Below, in pieces: positions 41,874 to 55,119 of a stretch of 64,000 nucleotides of DNA (position 1 is the stretch's first letter; each line of letters starts with the position of its first letter). The stretch spans positions 807,501 through 871,500 of the forward strand of contig JAQGDQ010000010.1 in assembly GCA_030141605.1 (NCBI GenBank), written 5' to 3'. The position numbers were made by a program, and so were the translations under genes. This stretch comes from Tubiluchus corallicola. Its lineage: Eukaryota > Priapulida > Priapulimorpha > Priapulimorphida > Tubiluchidae. Under the pieces are notes generated by a model that was not told where the DNA came from, did not search any database, and saw only the letters and a list, made by a program, of their open reading frames with translations.

Positions 41874-44800
41874 ATGGAAAGTATGGAGTTGGTACTACTG
41901 ACAGCCTTGCTTCTTGGTAAGTATATCTGTTTATTATTATTATTATCATTCGATCATTCACTGTGGATATGCCTGAACTGGTGTAACTTTATCAATTTCG
42001 GATCAAAGTTATTAAATTCGGCATACAGGATAAATTTATCTTCAGCATTCAGCACCTTTTTTGCTAGAATTATAAGAATTGTTTTGTAGTCATAATTTTC
42101 ATTTTAGTTTTGATCTTGATTGATGACTTGTTTGTTCAAAACTCCTAGTGAATCACTTAGTAGCTACTCACATACATAGATTCAATAGGTACATAAAACA
42201 ATACATAGGCACAATACAATAATCAAAATACGTAATATACGACAGACACAATAGCTACACTACATATATATATATTATACGTAACAAAATTACTTCAAAT
42301 ACAGCCTCAAATACAGTGCAAACGCCTTTACTTTATTGTACTCAGTCGCCTGGAAAACATGGAAAGAGAGATTTAAAAAAAAACTTAACTAGAATTTTAA
42401 TTTTACACAGCAAAGGCACATCACTAATTCTACACCTTATCATTAAGATGATTATATTAGGTTTTTCCCTGACCGAAATTTGTCCGATTTTTATTTTACA
42501 AGACATAGAACAATTAGTTAATTGGTCATATATAAATTATGTATATATATATACACACAATATTGCAAAATAGACTGATCACGTATAACCATTGTACGTA
42601 TGACCATGGGTGTGGTAACAAAACTAGTGTGTATTAAAACATTCTGCATCATGCTTACCTTGTTTTTGCACTTCATATACCAGTAGTTTACTTGGTCCGG
42701 TTGCTTTATTGTTTTTTGGCCATTTCATAGTGGGTACTGTGAACAGTCAACTGGATTATTTCGAGCTTTTAACAACGCAACCCCAAGTGACTGACTACTA
42801 CATTAAGTACGATGCCTTGCCAATTATGTCTGCTTTGTCAGCTTGTGCCTGGTTCCGCACTACATCCAGGGCTGGGACGTTGTCAATAATATCTTACGCA
42901 ACCACAGACACTTTAAACAATGATATATGGATGGGATTAGAGGAACCTGGTTTATCTTGGTATATTGGAACTGAAAGTCAGTAAGTACTTGCTAAAGAGA
43001 TTTTCATTGTAATGCATAAAAATAACGATCTTGAAACTAAATTTGTACACTAGTGCACTGCCGGGAAATAACTAATTTCTACATTTTTACTAGAAAATTT
43101 GTCAATATTTTTAGTCGATTAGTCTGTCTATTCAGTTTGGCCAGTATGCAGGTCTGTCAGAATATTTGCCAGAAAAAAGTCTTTGAATTATCAGTTTAGT
43201 AAATAAAAATTAAGAATATTCTAGGAAAAGTAACAAGCTTCATAACAATTTTAATATAGTTAGTTAGAAAAAAATCACAAAAATACTTAAGCTTTTCCTA
43301 AATAATGGTTAATCAATATTACAAAGGTACAGAGAAAATTGCAGTATAATTTTAACTATGCAGTAAACGTTTAGTGCTCATCCGTTTATAATTACACTTT
43401 ACAATGCTGTATGTTTTATGTGCGAAATTAACAATAATAATACTGACAAGCGGCTGTGCGAACAAGCGGATGGGATTGAAATAAAAATGGTAGCTGTTAA
43501 ACTAAGATTTTTTTAAATGATAGTCTTTAATTGTCCTTTATATATACATATATGTTTTTATAAGCTAAAAGAAGTTACCAACGTGCTTGGTTTAATTAGT
43601 TTTCAGCAAAAGTTGCTGGTTTTAGTTCCATGGGTCATCACCCTCATACAACAATGTTTCTCCTCACAGTGATGACGTATAGTTGTTTGTTTTAATGTAA
43701 AAAACAGTAAACTAAAGCAGGGGACTTGTGTGACAGCGTGTTTAAGGAAGTGTTGAGTTGATGTCCTGATTATTATCCAAGCAGTTCCGCCGTCACGCAT
43801 TATACTTTGATTGGTCAAAATATAGTAAAAATTAGCACATAAGTTTGTGTAAGACAGTGTGAATAATGCTTTAGTTTTCTCCTTAATACATCAAGGAATA
43901 TGATTGCCGAAATAACAGGGAACAACACTGTGTGTCTTTTATGATTTTTGCCGGTTACTCAAGTTTATATAGATAAATAAAAAATAACAGTTAAAGCAAT
44001 GATATAAAAACAGCGGACATAACCAACTCAAACGATTCGAATTCAATTGGAAAGCTAACGTACAAAATGTAACATTTACTCAACTTAGTAATGGCTCTGT
44101 CCAGCAGTACTGTCGAAGGTGATGATTACCTTCGGTAATGGTCCTACCACATACTCATGCGCCCATCTTGCCGCATATCTTACCATGTGCCAGACCACGT
44201 ATCCTACAACATACTAGTCATTGTATTCCTGTCACGTGTTCGAGATGGCTTCCAGGACACGCCAGCAAATATTACCAGCTTCTGCGTCTTCCACGATGAC
44301 ATTGCTAGTCGTTCCTCGAGACAATATCCGCTCAACAAAGACATCCAGCAACCAAAAATGTGTACCGTGTTAATTTCAAGGAATTCTCTGTATGGAGCTG
44401 TAGTTGATGCCTTGGAGGGTATTTGCTATTTTTTCATACACTGCATAATATATTTGGTAAGAGGCTTCCGATTTGATTACCAAACTTGCCAACAGGTGTT
44501 GGGCATTTGAGCATTATTCAATAACGTGTGCATAGAATATTCACAAATTTCAATGTAATTGCAGGATAGCGCAGGTTCAAAACGATTTAATTCGTGACGG
44601 AAGATGGCATCACATGTGTGCTACGTGGAACGGTCAGACTGGAAAGTCAACCATCTACTTGAACGGCTATGAAGAGGAAGAAGGCTCTCTTAGTTTTGAT
44701 TATGTCATTGCGGTAAGCAGGAACATTGCTCGTTTAGACTAATAGGCGTCCTCGATGAGTGAGTTTAAACACGCTTAGGTAATTAGCTTTGCGTGATGCA

Positions 44801-46667
44801 AATTAATTCAACTTACATAATTCTTGGATGACACGATTTCCCAATGGCTTTATCTCAATAAAATGTGCGCAGGCTCAATTTTTTCACCTGACCACCACTT
44901 TTGTCGCAGAGCTTTATTTGCTCATCGGGAAAGCTCAATAATCTAAAAACGACACTCATTGGGGGATGTGCGGCAGGCAAGAATGACAACTTTGAGTGTC
45001 ACTCAGCCTAAGGGTTTTTTGTTCAGAGGACATATGAGCACAAACTAATTATTATCATTAAGATATTTATTAGCAATGGACAACGTTGACGCATTTTGGC
45101 GAACTACTAAACAATTAACAAAATTGAAAAATTAAATTTAAACAGACATTCAAATGTACTTAAACTCAAAAAACTATATCTTGAAAAGAAGCCTACTGCC
45201 TTACAAACATAATGTAAAAGTCATAATTTTATTTATCGGTTCTTATGAGTTCTTTATGATTTTTAGCAATCTAAAATTACTTACAGTAATATTAACTTAA
45301 GGTAAGATAATTGGGCTAAGATTCGATTTAGGAGAAGCGCAGATCGGTGATTTAAATGCATTATTTTGTCTCTTAATCATAGTTGTTTCACCATGTTTTA
45401 CAACACCTGTAATCTTATTAGCCTAATTATTGTTTTTGACTCCACTTAGAATATTAACAGAGATGCAAACAGATCCTAATTTGTGACGTATTAACATTGG
45501 TAAAGACACGCTGACAGAATGAATATTGTGATAAGTGAAGATGTACTCCTTTTTGGCTAAGCTTGAGTAATACGTAATTAACAGAATACTTTGCATTGCT
45601 GCAAGTTGGCTCTATAACCTACTTATATCTAGAACAAATTGCAATGGGTTTTTTTCTCTTCAGATTGTGCTGAAATGTGGTTTTAGGTACCCACACCAAA
45701 ATTGGGATTCCTACTATTATATATATATGCATAAGTCCAAAATGGAACCTAATGGGGCCAAAATCAGTTATATGTCCTAAACCATCGCGCCTAGATGATG
45801 TTGTATTACTGACTGATAGGAAATTGCACCAGAAGAATACAAAAATGTCGGTGTTTGTATCTGTGACGTCATGATGACGTCGCAACACTATTATGATGTA
45901 ATTAGGAACATCTCTGCTTCATTGTTGTTGAAAATGGGTCACTGGAATTGATCTTTCATTATCAGTACTTGCAATAGCATTCAAAATCAGTTACAGATTC
46001 ATATCATCAGTGTCTGCTCACCTGATGCGCATTCATTACTACATATTTTTCACCTAGGATAGATAGTGTAGGAGATATAAATGATTAGTTGGCTCGACAG
46101 ACGCCATCGTGGATTTATGTATATATCTCAAAAGTAATAAATCCTATTTTGGCCGACTTTTTGTTGAGGGTACGTGAGACCACATACTTACAGAAACTGA
46201 AAGAAAAATTTCATTACAATTTGTTCTAGGTTGTTTGTTATCCTTACCCCCATTGTTCAGTAAGAGTATAGTTCAGTATTAATATAGTATATTAATTTTG
46301 GAAAACATTATCTGTAGCACGAAAAACAACATGGTAGCTTTGCAAGATCTTACAGGCTAAAGCAAATATATCTTTTTTCAAACTTCAGGGGGGTGGAACA
46401 CTTGTGATTGGTCAAGATCAGGACGTACTAGGTGGAGAATTCGACCCGGAGCAAAGTTTTGTTGGAGCTCTTGCTGACGTTAATTTGTTTGACAAGGAGC
46501 TGAGTCCTGATGAGGTCTTTCTCCTTTCCTCAAGTTGTGATGCCAACAAAGGTACCATTTTTAAATGGAGTGACGTCAGAGGAGGTCTACGTGGCAACAT
46601 TCAAGTACTGCCATCTAGTCTACAGCCTTCTAGGTGTGAAGTCGAGTCTCGGGACCGCGGTGTTTAA
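41874..46667 (+). CDS. Secreted pentraxin (C-reactive protein/SAP-like)
   Basis: Four exons join in phase to 239 codons plus TAA: 41874-41916, 42731-42980, 44565-44712 and 46389-46667. Using the acceptor CATAG|TGGG at 42731 gives a clean signal peptide, MESMELVLLTALLLVGTVNS; the alternative acceptor near 42684 breaks the frame. Pentraxins are secreted, ring-forming, calcium-dependent pattern-recognition lectins. Seen here: Cys53 (SACAWFRT) and Cys116 (HHMCATWNG), the pair that forms the family disulfide; the signature H-x-C-x-T-W is present but its last position is Gly where Ser or Thr is usual. The loop IGQDQDVLGGEFDPEQSFVG (from residue 154) matches the calcium-binding and core region of CRP, so calcium binding is likely. 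Two extra cysteines lie near the C-terminus (SSSCDAN and PSRCEVES). Length is close to the usual 200-230 aa. Confidence 0.92.
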
Positions 46668-47101
46668 AATTTAACTTAGCGTTTCCACACATTACAATAA
46701 TGATAGAATACTGCTTATAATTCAAGCAATTTTTTCCTAAGAAATTTAGCCTAAAATTTAAAATTACTTAACAACCGTAAAGAACCGTTGTTAGGTTCTC
46801 ATGTTTTTGTTTATAAATAATATCATTTTATCTAAGATATTTAGCTAAAATATACATACAGTATAGTGATGATAAGTGATAGTGATAATTGATAATACTC
46901 CCGCTTCGTACACATCTTTTTCTGTCGGTATTGTGGGAGCAAACTTCCGTGGTTCGAAAGGGCCATGTTTATTGAGAATAGCTGATGATACTTATTTAGC
47001 TAACATGCAGCTCAAAAGTTGCTTCAATTCTTGTACTCGACACTCGATAAAGGGACATTTTACGAGTTTATATTTATACACCAGACCTTTATAATGAATT
47101 T

Positions 47102-47107
47102 AATAAA
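47102..47107 (+). promoter_or_regulatory. Candidate poly(A) signal of the pentraxin gene
   Basis: AATAAA lies about 435 nt after the pentraxin stop in AT-rich sequence. It is the clearest hexamer in the 3' flank. Confidence 0.4.
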
Positions 47108-47869
47108 GCAATTTACATTACACGCATTTATATGCTAGAATTAAAAGACCATGATTTATGGATTAATACAACAAACTGCTATTAATGTTTTGTGTATTCA
47201 GCAATATACTTTATCTAGCCTGAGTAGTGAGTAGTGTTCTGTGTTCGCTTTGCCCATGGTCTGCAAATGTGGTAAAACTGCCTATATTAGAAACGTTGTG
47301 TTCAAATGTCAGCTTCAAGCAACTTGCTGATACTCGTAACATCTTTTGATGCTTCCAGTATTTAATATTTGGTGTTCAAGTATTTTGTTCATGCCGAACG
47401 CACCATCACCGTACATCTAATATTCCCAACAAAGCAGCTAAAGTAGATGCAAAGGTACAAAAGGTGTAACGTAATTATGTTGGTGTTGGGGGCCATGCAT
47501 TAGAAGCCCAAGCACTTTCGTTCTCTTTCAGAGGAATGATGTTCGCTTTGTCAGTACATTTTCTGGAACATTCAAATTTCAGTAGAACTAGATCCTATGA
47601 TATCATTCTGTGATGAGTGGTGAATGTAGTTTGCTACTATATACTCTTATCTACGAAGACTTATAGAGATAACTTCGCGCCATAACAATATGTTAAAACG
47701 TTTTAGTAAATAATATATTTGCACAGGACCGATGTTAATATGCTCTTAAAAAATTGCAGCACATTTCGAATAGCCACACGACATGATATTCCCACCTCCA
47801 ATGTATATTGTACAACCTTCATTTGGTATAAGTGATATACGAAAACTGGTAAATTTTAAGTTTTAAATG

Positions 47870-49310
47870 CAAATTTCAAATTTACCGCTGTGCTCGTACA
47901 AAAGCTGTCAAACGTGTACACTACGTCGCAACTGAACATCTCTGAAGTGAGAGGTACAGCACCTGTCCTTTGTGAACGCGTAAAAAATTGCATCTTCAAC
48001 AACACTGCGCACACTACAAACTCGATTTTCACGTTGAATAGGTAGTCTTACATATCTACCAGTTTCAACAGCCAAAGGATGAGCACTAAATTTTGTCACG
48101 GCATTAACATGTTTTACATGGCTAAGTTTCCACTTCAAAATTCTATTTAAATAATCTATAAAAACATCATTTGCTCGTTTGAAGACTAGAGCTTAAAGTC
48201 TCTATCCATTATATAACATAATTTGCTTGCAGTCTCATTTCTGAAAGATATGCAGTATTAAAAGAACGAGGTGCTATATCACGTTTCAACAAAAAACTGT
48301 ATTAATTTGATGTAAAATACTTATGAGTGAGTCATACCATGTCAAATTCAATTTTTTTTTGTGTATAAAATGCCTCTTTAACCGTCTACGTTCAGGTAGT
48401 GATCCAATAGCTAATAACCCTTATTTGAATTTCTAAACTGACTGGATATAGGCCTAATTCCCCCAAAACAGCAGGTGTTGGTGCTTGCAATTTAACGCCC
48501 GAAATGACTTTATAATAGTTTAAACACGTTCTTTCCGAATTTTCAAACTGCCGTGTACCCCAAACTTCGCAACCATATTCCAAAATGGGCTTAATATAAA
48601 TATTAAACAAAAAGATGGCCGAATTTACATCTAAGAAACCAAAATTTTGGCTTTACTATACAAAAAATAGGGCCTTGTTTCCCTGTTGTATTAAATGGTC
48701 TACAGCACAGTTAAATATCCAATTTTGGTAAAATAAACAAACACATATTTATATTTTGAACAATGTTCTAGCCGTTTATTATGGTAATAAAAAGGCATAT
48801 TTTCTGATGTTGCAGTGTGTCCTTCTCAAAAATTAAAAATTTAGGTTTGCTGGCATTAACGGTTAATCTCCATTTTTTCAGTAAGTATTTAAGAGATTCA
48901 GTTGTGTTTGTAAACCTTCTTTAGATCGACTTAACAAAACTAAATCGTCCACATACATAAGCAAACAAATAGCTGTATAAACTAGAGTAACACAATATGC
49001 ATCACTTAACACAATCTGCATCATTATGTATTAAATGCTCTTCTAGACCGTTCAAGTACAGACAGAATAAAATTGGTGAAAGTGTACACCCTTGCAAAAC
49101 ACCTTGGTTTACTAGAAAACTCTGTGAAATCCTTATCCGTTTTTACACAGCTGTACATTTGTACATTCGGGCAATTATTCGCTATATTCTACCTTTCAAA
49201 CCAAGGTGAATAAGTTTATACAACAAACAAGTCCCATACACCGAATTAAACGCTTTCTGAAAATCTACAAAGCAAACATAACACTTATTACGAACTAACA
49301 TTTTTGTTTT
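47870..49310 (-). mobile_element. Decayed non-LTR retrotransposon with YVDD reverse transcriptase
   Basis: Reading the minus strand from about 49300 down, broken frames give YVCFVDFQKAFNSVYG (49230-49280), NQGVLQGCTLSPILF (49069-49110), the catalytic box LMYVDDLVLLS (48930-48970), the thumb-like KPILEYGCEVWG (48565-48605) and a VETGRYVRLPIQRENRVC segment (48000-48080) typical of the post-RT part of LINE ORFs. Stops and frameshifts separate the pieces, so it is dead. The family differs from the LINE at 53-56 kb (YVDD and QGCTLSP versus FADD and PQGSILG). No endonuclease part or 5' end was found. Confidence 0.75.
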
Positions 49311-50384
49311 CTATTGCTTAAAAGTCCAGCAAATTTCTGTTGATGCTTTGGCTCTTGGAAATTTGTTTGGCTCTTTGAAACTTACACAACAATTTACTGT
49401 GCACAACAGAATCGAAACTTTTTAAGAATAACACCAAATTTTGTTGTCAATTAATTTGCACCGATCACTTATACACTATACAGCATTTACAAAAAAATCA
49501 TTTAAATTATAACAGCTTAATTGCAGGCAATAATCACTAAGCTAAATAATGTTACTGTGGGCGTTAATTGTGATTGCTGATTCGTACTATAGAAAGATTA
49601 TTGTTGCATGTATGTACTAAATCAATTAAGCAGGAAAAACAGTTAAAATTAAAGCCTACGACAGCAAAGCATCTAGTGTGTGGCGTCCAGCTGCCAGTGG
49701 CCAGCGTTCACTTTATAGTAAGTTAACAACAGAGAGTCCGTCGTCCAATTTCTGCATTCATTGCAGAAAAACAAAATGGACGATTTCATAATAAGTTTTG
49801 TATGTTTTCTTTTGTACGCTATTTATTTGCATAATAATTCGCAGGCCATCACTGGCTGGTTGAGAAACAAGACAGCAGGTGCTAAAAAATAGGAATAGCT
49901 TCCAGTGCAAGCTGTCAAAGTCTTTGGTTTCATAACCTACTGACAGTACAAAAATTATACGTTCTTTCTCGCTTTAAAACGCTGGGCGCTTTGGTTCAAT
50001 ATCTGTATGTATAAAGTTTGTATAGTAGCCTTAAATGCAAAGCATATTAGAAATATTGGAAGATGAATTTTAGTGGGAAGCCGATTAAGTCAGGTCAATA
50101 AATATCAAAAGTATGCTCAGGGTACAATGTAAAATAACATGTGCCATACATATCAATTAAATAATGGGCTGAGTTAAATATAAATTATTTTGGGTTGAGT
50201 AATAACAGGCTTTTGCTTTCCAATTTTTCGATATCTTTTGCTGCTATCGATATCGTTCGATACCGTACTAACCTTAATGTTATATGAGATAAAGTCTTCA
50301 TCCCTACATAAGCAAAATTATATTTAAAAAATTAGTAGTACAATAAATATAGTTTGTGAACTGTGAATCTTTTTAATAAGTAAA
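49311..50384. other. Spacer between the LINE remnant and the VWA gene 3' end
   Basis: No gene, RNA or clear repeat is seen. A minus-strand AATAAA (TTTATT on the plus strand near 49824) could serve the VWA gene, but it is far from the stop codon. Confidence 0.4.
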
Positions 50385-53300
50385 TTATTGTTGTACTGCA
50401 TCGATTCGTGATTTCAGAAACTTGGCAATACTCTCGACGTTACTGAAGCCCTTGATTTCAAAAATGTAGCTTTCTTCTGAAGCCATACACTCCAACTCTT
50501 TCCTATTTATGTTATCAGTGATTCCAAAAGCGAAAACTTCGATTCCTAAAAGGGCGGTAAAAAATTGTTCCCATGGAATGTATGACACCAGGTTTATAAA
50601 CTAAAGATTACACCACAAATAAAAAAGCAAGTGAAAAATTAATGATTGATTAAGAGCACAACTAGAAATGTTTCACTAAAACATTTAGTACATGGGTAAT
50701 TAATTTACGGTGAAACACTCAAATTATGTTCAAAGTGGAGTCAGGTAAAAGTAAAAACGATCTATGGATAGAAAGAGAGACAGGCATACAGGCGGGCAGT
50801 AAGAAAGAGCGAAGAATGGGAGTAATCAAGAGACTAAGATAATGACAAAGAGAGGCAAGAGCAGAAGAAAAAGAAAGGACGAAGGAAGGATAAAAACAAA
50901 GAGAAAAAGAGCAAAACACGAATTTTTGACAGTTTTAATATGTCATGAATAGTATTAGTTTTCACATCTGCCTTATTTTCAACAAAATAAATATAAGTTA
51001 AACGAATTCACAACAAATGTTGGCGAAGAAAAAATATGCAAGTGGCCTTGTTAATGCTGTGAAAAGAAAGATTTAAATTCTCCTGCTTCTCAGCTTAAAA
51101 ATTACACTTTAACAAAACAAATGCAAGAGTACAATGCTTAACAGGCGATGATTCCCTTTTTACACTTGTAAATGTCTATAACTAACGTAGTTTTTATCCT
51201 AAGATCGCTTTAAATTATCTAAACTTACCGCTAGCTTTTACTTCAGCAGCTTTGTCGCAAGTGCCTCGCTCATTATCAGAATAACCATCAGTTATTACCA
51301 AAATGTATTTTTTGGAAATATCTCTTCCATCATTTTTTATTATATCAAAACCAAATTGAAGACCAACGTCCGTGGCTGTTCCTCCTGACTCTGCACAAAA
51401 AATTCAAGCAGTCAAGTTCGTCTGCGAAACTGCAGTTAAATGTAAAATCACAGAAAAACAAATGTTATGAAGAGGCATTTCCGGTTCTCTTGGCTGTAAC
51501 TGTATCAAAAGCAGTTAAAAGAGCTTGGCTGAGAAACCTTAATTTTCTCAGGTCCGGAAAAAGGAAGCAAAATTAAATTTAACATTCTCCAAACAACGTA
51601 AAATCTTAGTCAAGTTTTTATCTTAGTAGAAGCGCCAGTACCCGGCATTACATTTACTTAATTTACTTTATGTAATTTTGGAACGCAAAATTATAGTTAA
51701 AAACAAAGCAAACGCTATATAATTTGACATCAACTAAAAAATTTGTTTTTTTCTCACAAAATTGCTTATATAAATGCAAAAACAAAGTTTCACAAACATG
51801 TATTTATGCTATTATGGTGTTTGTGGAGTACTAGCCATTACGTTGCTGTGGCAACAATGTCGAATCAACACAACACATTGCCTGTTGTATTCGTACTATC
51901 ACTGAGGTGTTGGGAGCATTTTCAATGCTCATCACCTCCTGTTTCGCCACCAATTTTGCTACTATGATGACATAAAAGAATTTTTAAAACTTTCATTCTT
52001 CTTTTCTCTAATGATATTGTTATTTAATGATATAGGTGTAATTGCAACAAAATCACCTTACTGTAATCAATGGCGTCCATTTCTGCAATAATATCATCCA
52101 AGTTGTTTCTTTCTGCCAACTGATCTTCAATGTAATTGAACTCCACACTAGTTGTGTACCTAGAAGAATACGTCACTGTCGCCACTCTAATAGCAAATGG
52201 GCCAAATGTATTGTCCACATCCAGGAATGACATGATTGCCTAAATTAAGAAGCCTTGTCACTATAATGATCCTTATCATAGCGACTTATGGCATAATATC
52301 AAAATATCAATAGCTCAGCAAAAGGCTGTCCCCAATCGTAAACTAAACTAAATGAAGCATAGTTATCGCCTTTTTAAGTTGACCTATATATTCTCTATAA
52401 GTTGACCTGTATGTCATAACATATAACATAAGAAATGAGAAAGTAATTATTACTAAACAACGCCATCTGAGTGTATTTTAGTAAACTCGCTTACATTCAA
52501 AAAACTTATACCAACTGCGAAGTTATCAGCACCAACACTGCCGCTGCTGTCTATGACTAAGACCAAATCTACAGGAACGCCTAAATCAATGTCCAGAGTG
52601 CCATTCTCAATGAACGGAGAAAACATAGGAAGTGGCTCATTGATACGGTCAACTACATCCTTCTTGATTTTGGCAGTAATTTCAAAGTCTTCTTCAGATA
52701 TATTGAGGGAAACATCGAAAGAGACGGGCAGCAGAGCAACGGTAGTCGTTGGCAGTAGAGTCGTGGACTCCGATTGTGGATTCAGACAAACTGCTGGAAT
52801 ACACAAATAAATTAAATGCCTTAGTTAGTAAATCTGATATCTATCAGTGTGCAGATAGCTGCGGACAGGTCAAATTTCTATTACATTTTGAAGTCATCAC
52901 TGCCTAGATGTATTGCAGAGTTATAGGGCTAGAAGAAAAAACCTTGAGAATCTCTGGGCTGTGTGCAGTATTTTCAGATTGCCTGTAAGATGTGTTAACG
53001 CTATTCACTATTGTACGAGTTGTCGAGCTATAAATAGGCAGAGTCCTAGAGTACTACGCTTAATTTTCTCTTTCTCTAAACTTCAAAATTTCTTCTAAGA
53101 TGTTTTTGTTTATTTTGTTTATTAGACAAAGACACCATTACAATTACATAATAAGATATACTACATACAATTATACAACCTGAAAACAAAAATTACTACA
53201 ATTACTTGTCAAGTAAGCAGTCAATTATTAGTGAATAAATGATGTAACTAATTGCAGCTGAGCTAAAACCTGGAACTTGGAAAGCCCAGCTGCTATGTAT

Positions 53301-55026
53301 GGTGTGTTTTTAGGGGGGCAGGATAAAAGAGATGCGCAATGAAAAAGAGATGACATAAAGGTAAAATTAGGGTGTAAGTAAGTAATGTAAGTAGAATAGA
53401 AGAAAAAAAACTAAAAAAAAATTAAAAAAAACGAAAAAACGATGATATGATAATGATGAAAATGCAATGAAATGGCTATAGCATGATAAGTTATTTATGT
53501 ATATAGGGACGGACTTTGAGTGGCAACCAACGTGGACACAATATGGCAAGAAAAGTTGTAGTCCAAGTACACCTAATATGTACTTAAGAGATATGTTTTC
53601 ATCTCCTTCTTAAATCTAGGTTGACATGATACTGTTCTGATATTACAGGAAATCGAATTCCAAACATATATTTATTTCATTTGGGATCTACAAAAGAAAT
53701 CAAATGTTTAGCAACGTTGGTTCTGCAATATCTGACATTAAATTCATTATACCTAGTCTGTTTGATATTTTTGTTTATACGATTTATGAAAAATTGCGGA
53801 AACAAATTAATGTGGGTTTTGTGGATAAATACCGCAATATTGTACTTAACAAGATCATCAATTGTTAATAGATTTCTATTTTTAAAGCGTTGTTTAGAAA
53901 TTGCAGAAAACTTAGAAAGACCATAAAAATTACGCAAGAATTTTCGTTGCAGTCTGAAAAGAGGATTTAAATTTGAGGGGTAAGTCGAGCCCCAAAGAAT
54001 ACAAGCAAAATTTAAATAGGGTAGAACTAAAGAATTATATAACGTTATGAGATAAAAATTCGAAAGACTGCGCTTAATGTGGGAAATAATACCAACATTT
54101 TTTGATATTTTAAGACTAACCATGTTAATGTGCAGAGTTCAGTCCAAATTTTCATGAAGGATGATATCAAGAAATTTGGTTTCTTTGATTAATTCAATTG
54201 ATTCACTATCAATAAAAAGTGTACTATTTGGAGGAATGGGTTTATTTTTAGATCGAAACATGACACATTTTGTTTTATTAGAATTGAGTGCCAATTTATT
54301 AGCCTTAAACCACATCGAAAGATTATATAGCATATTATTCATATTTGTAACCGAGAGTTTGTAAAAATCCATAAATATTGTAGTATCATCAGCGAATTCT
54401 GTTATAGTCATATCGTTCTGAAAGTTTGTAATATCATTGATATAAACAAGAAACAATAGACGACCAAGAATTGATCCTTGTGGGATGCCAGACTTAACAG
54501 CTAACGTATCAGATAGAGTACTGTTGCATTTGACGCTTTGCGAATGATTAGCTAAATGGCTCCTAAACCAACTGGATCCCTCGAATGCCGTAGTGAAACA
54601 TCCTATTGATTAGAATGGAATGATCCACAGTATCAAACACCTTTGAAAGGTCACAAAATAATTCGGGAGTGATGGTATTTTTTTCCATACTGTCAATCAA
54701 TTTACTGCAAACACTAATTAAAGCAAGATCAGTTGAGCAAAATTTACGAAAACCAAATTGATTGAGATTTAATATGTTACATTTACTTTAAATAAGCTTC
54801 TAGTTGGTTATGTGCACATCATTCAAATAGTTTTGAAAAAGTAGGAAGAAGAGAAATTGGTCGGTAGTTGTTCATATTAGTAGCTTCGCCGGATTTGAAT
54901 AAAGGAATGGCAGTCGATTGTTTTAGTTTATCTAGAAAAAATCCAAAAGAAAGGGAGAGGTTGATTATGTGACACAGAGGAACTGATATGGTGTGAATTA
55001 TATCTGACATAATTTTTGGTGAAATG

Positions 55027-55119
<93 letters not shown>

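Noticed and set aside
42316-42573. Open frame between pentraxin exons 1 and 2
   Set aside because: AT-rich intron sequence with no conserved motif. The pentraxin reading frame is complete without it.
42684-42730. Earlier acceptor for pentraxin exon 2, giving a longer hydrophobic leader
   Set aside because: It needs a phase that exon 1 does not supply with its GTAAGT donor. The acceptor at 42731 keeps frame and yields a normal signal peptide.
44157-44510. 117-codon plus-strand frame in a pentraxin intron
   Set aside because: No recognisable domain and no splice signals linking it to pentraxin exons, whose phases already join without it.
53367-53549. Small minus-strand ORF MPYCVHVGC...
   Set aside because: It lies in the LINE 3' UTR and is dominated by a T-rich run. 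No family resemblance.
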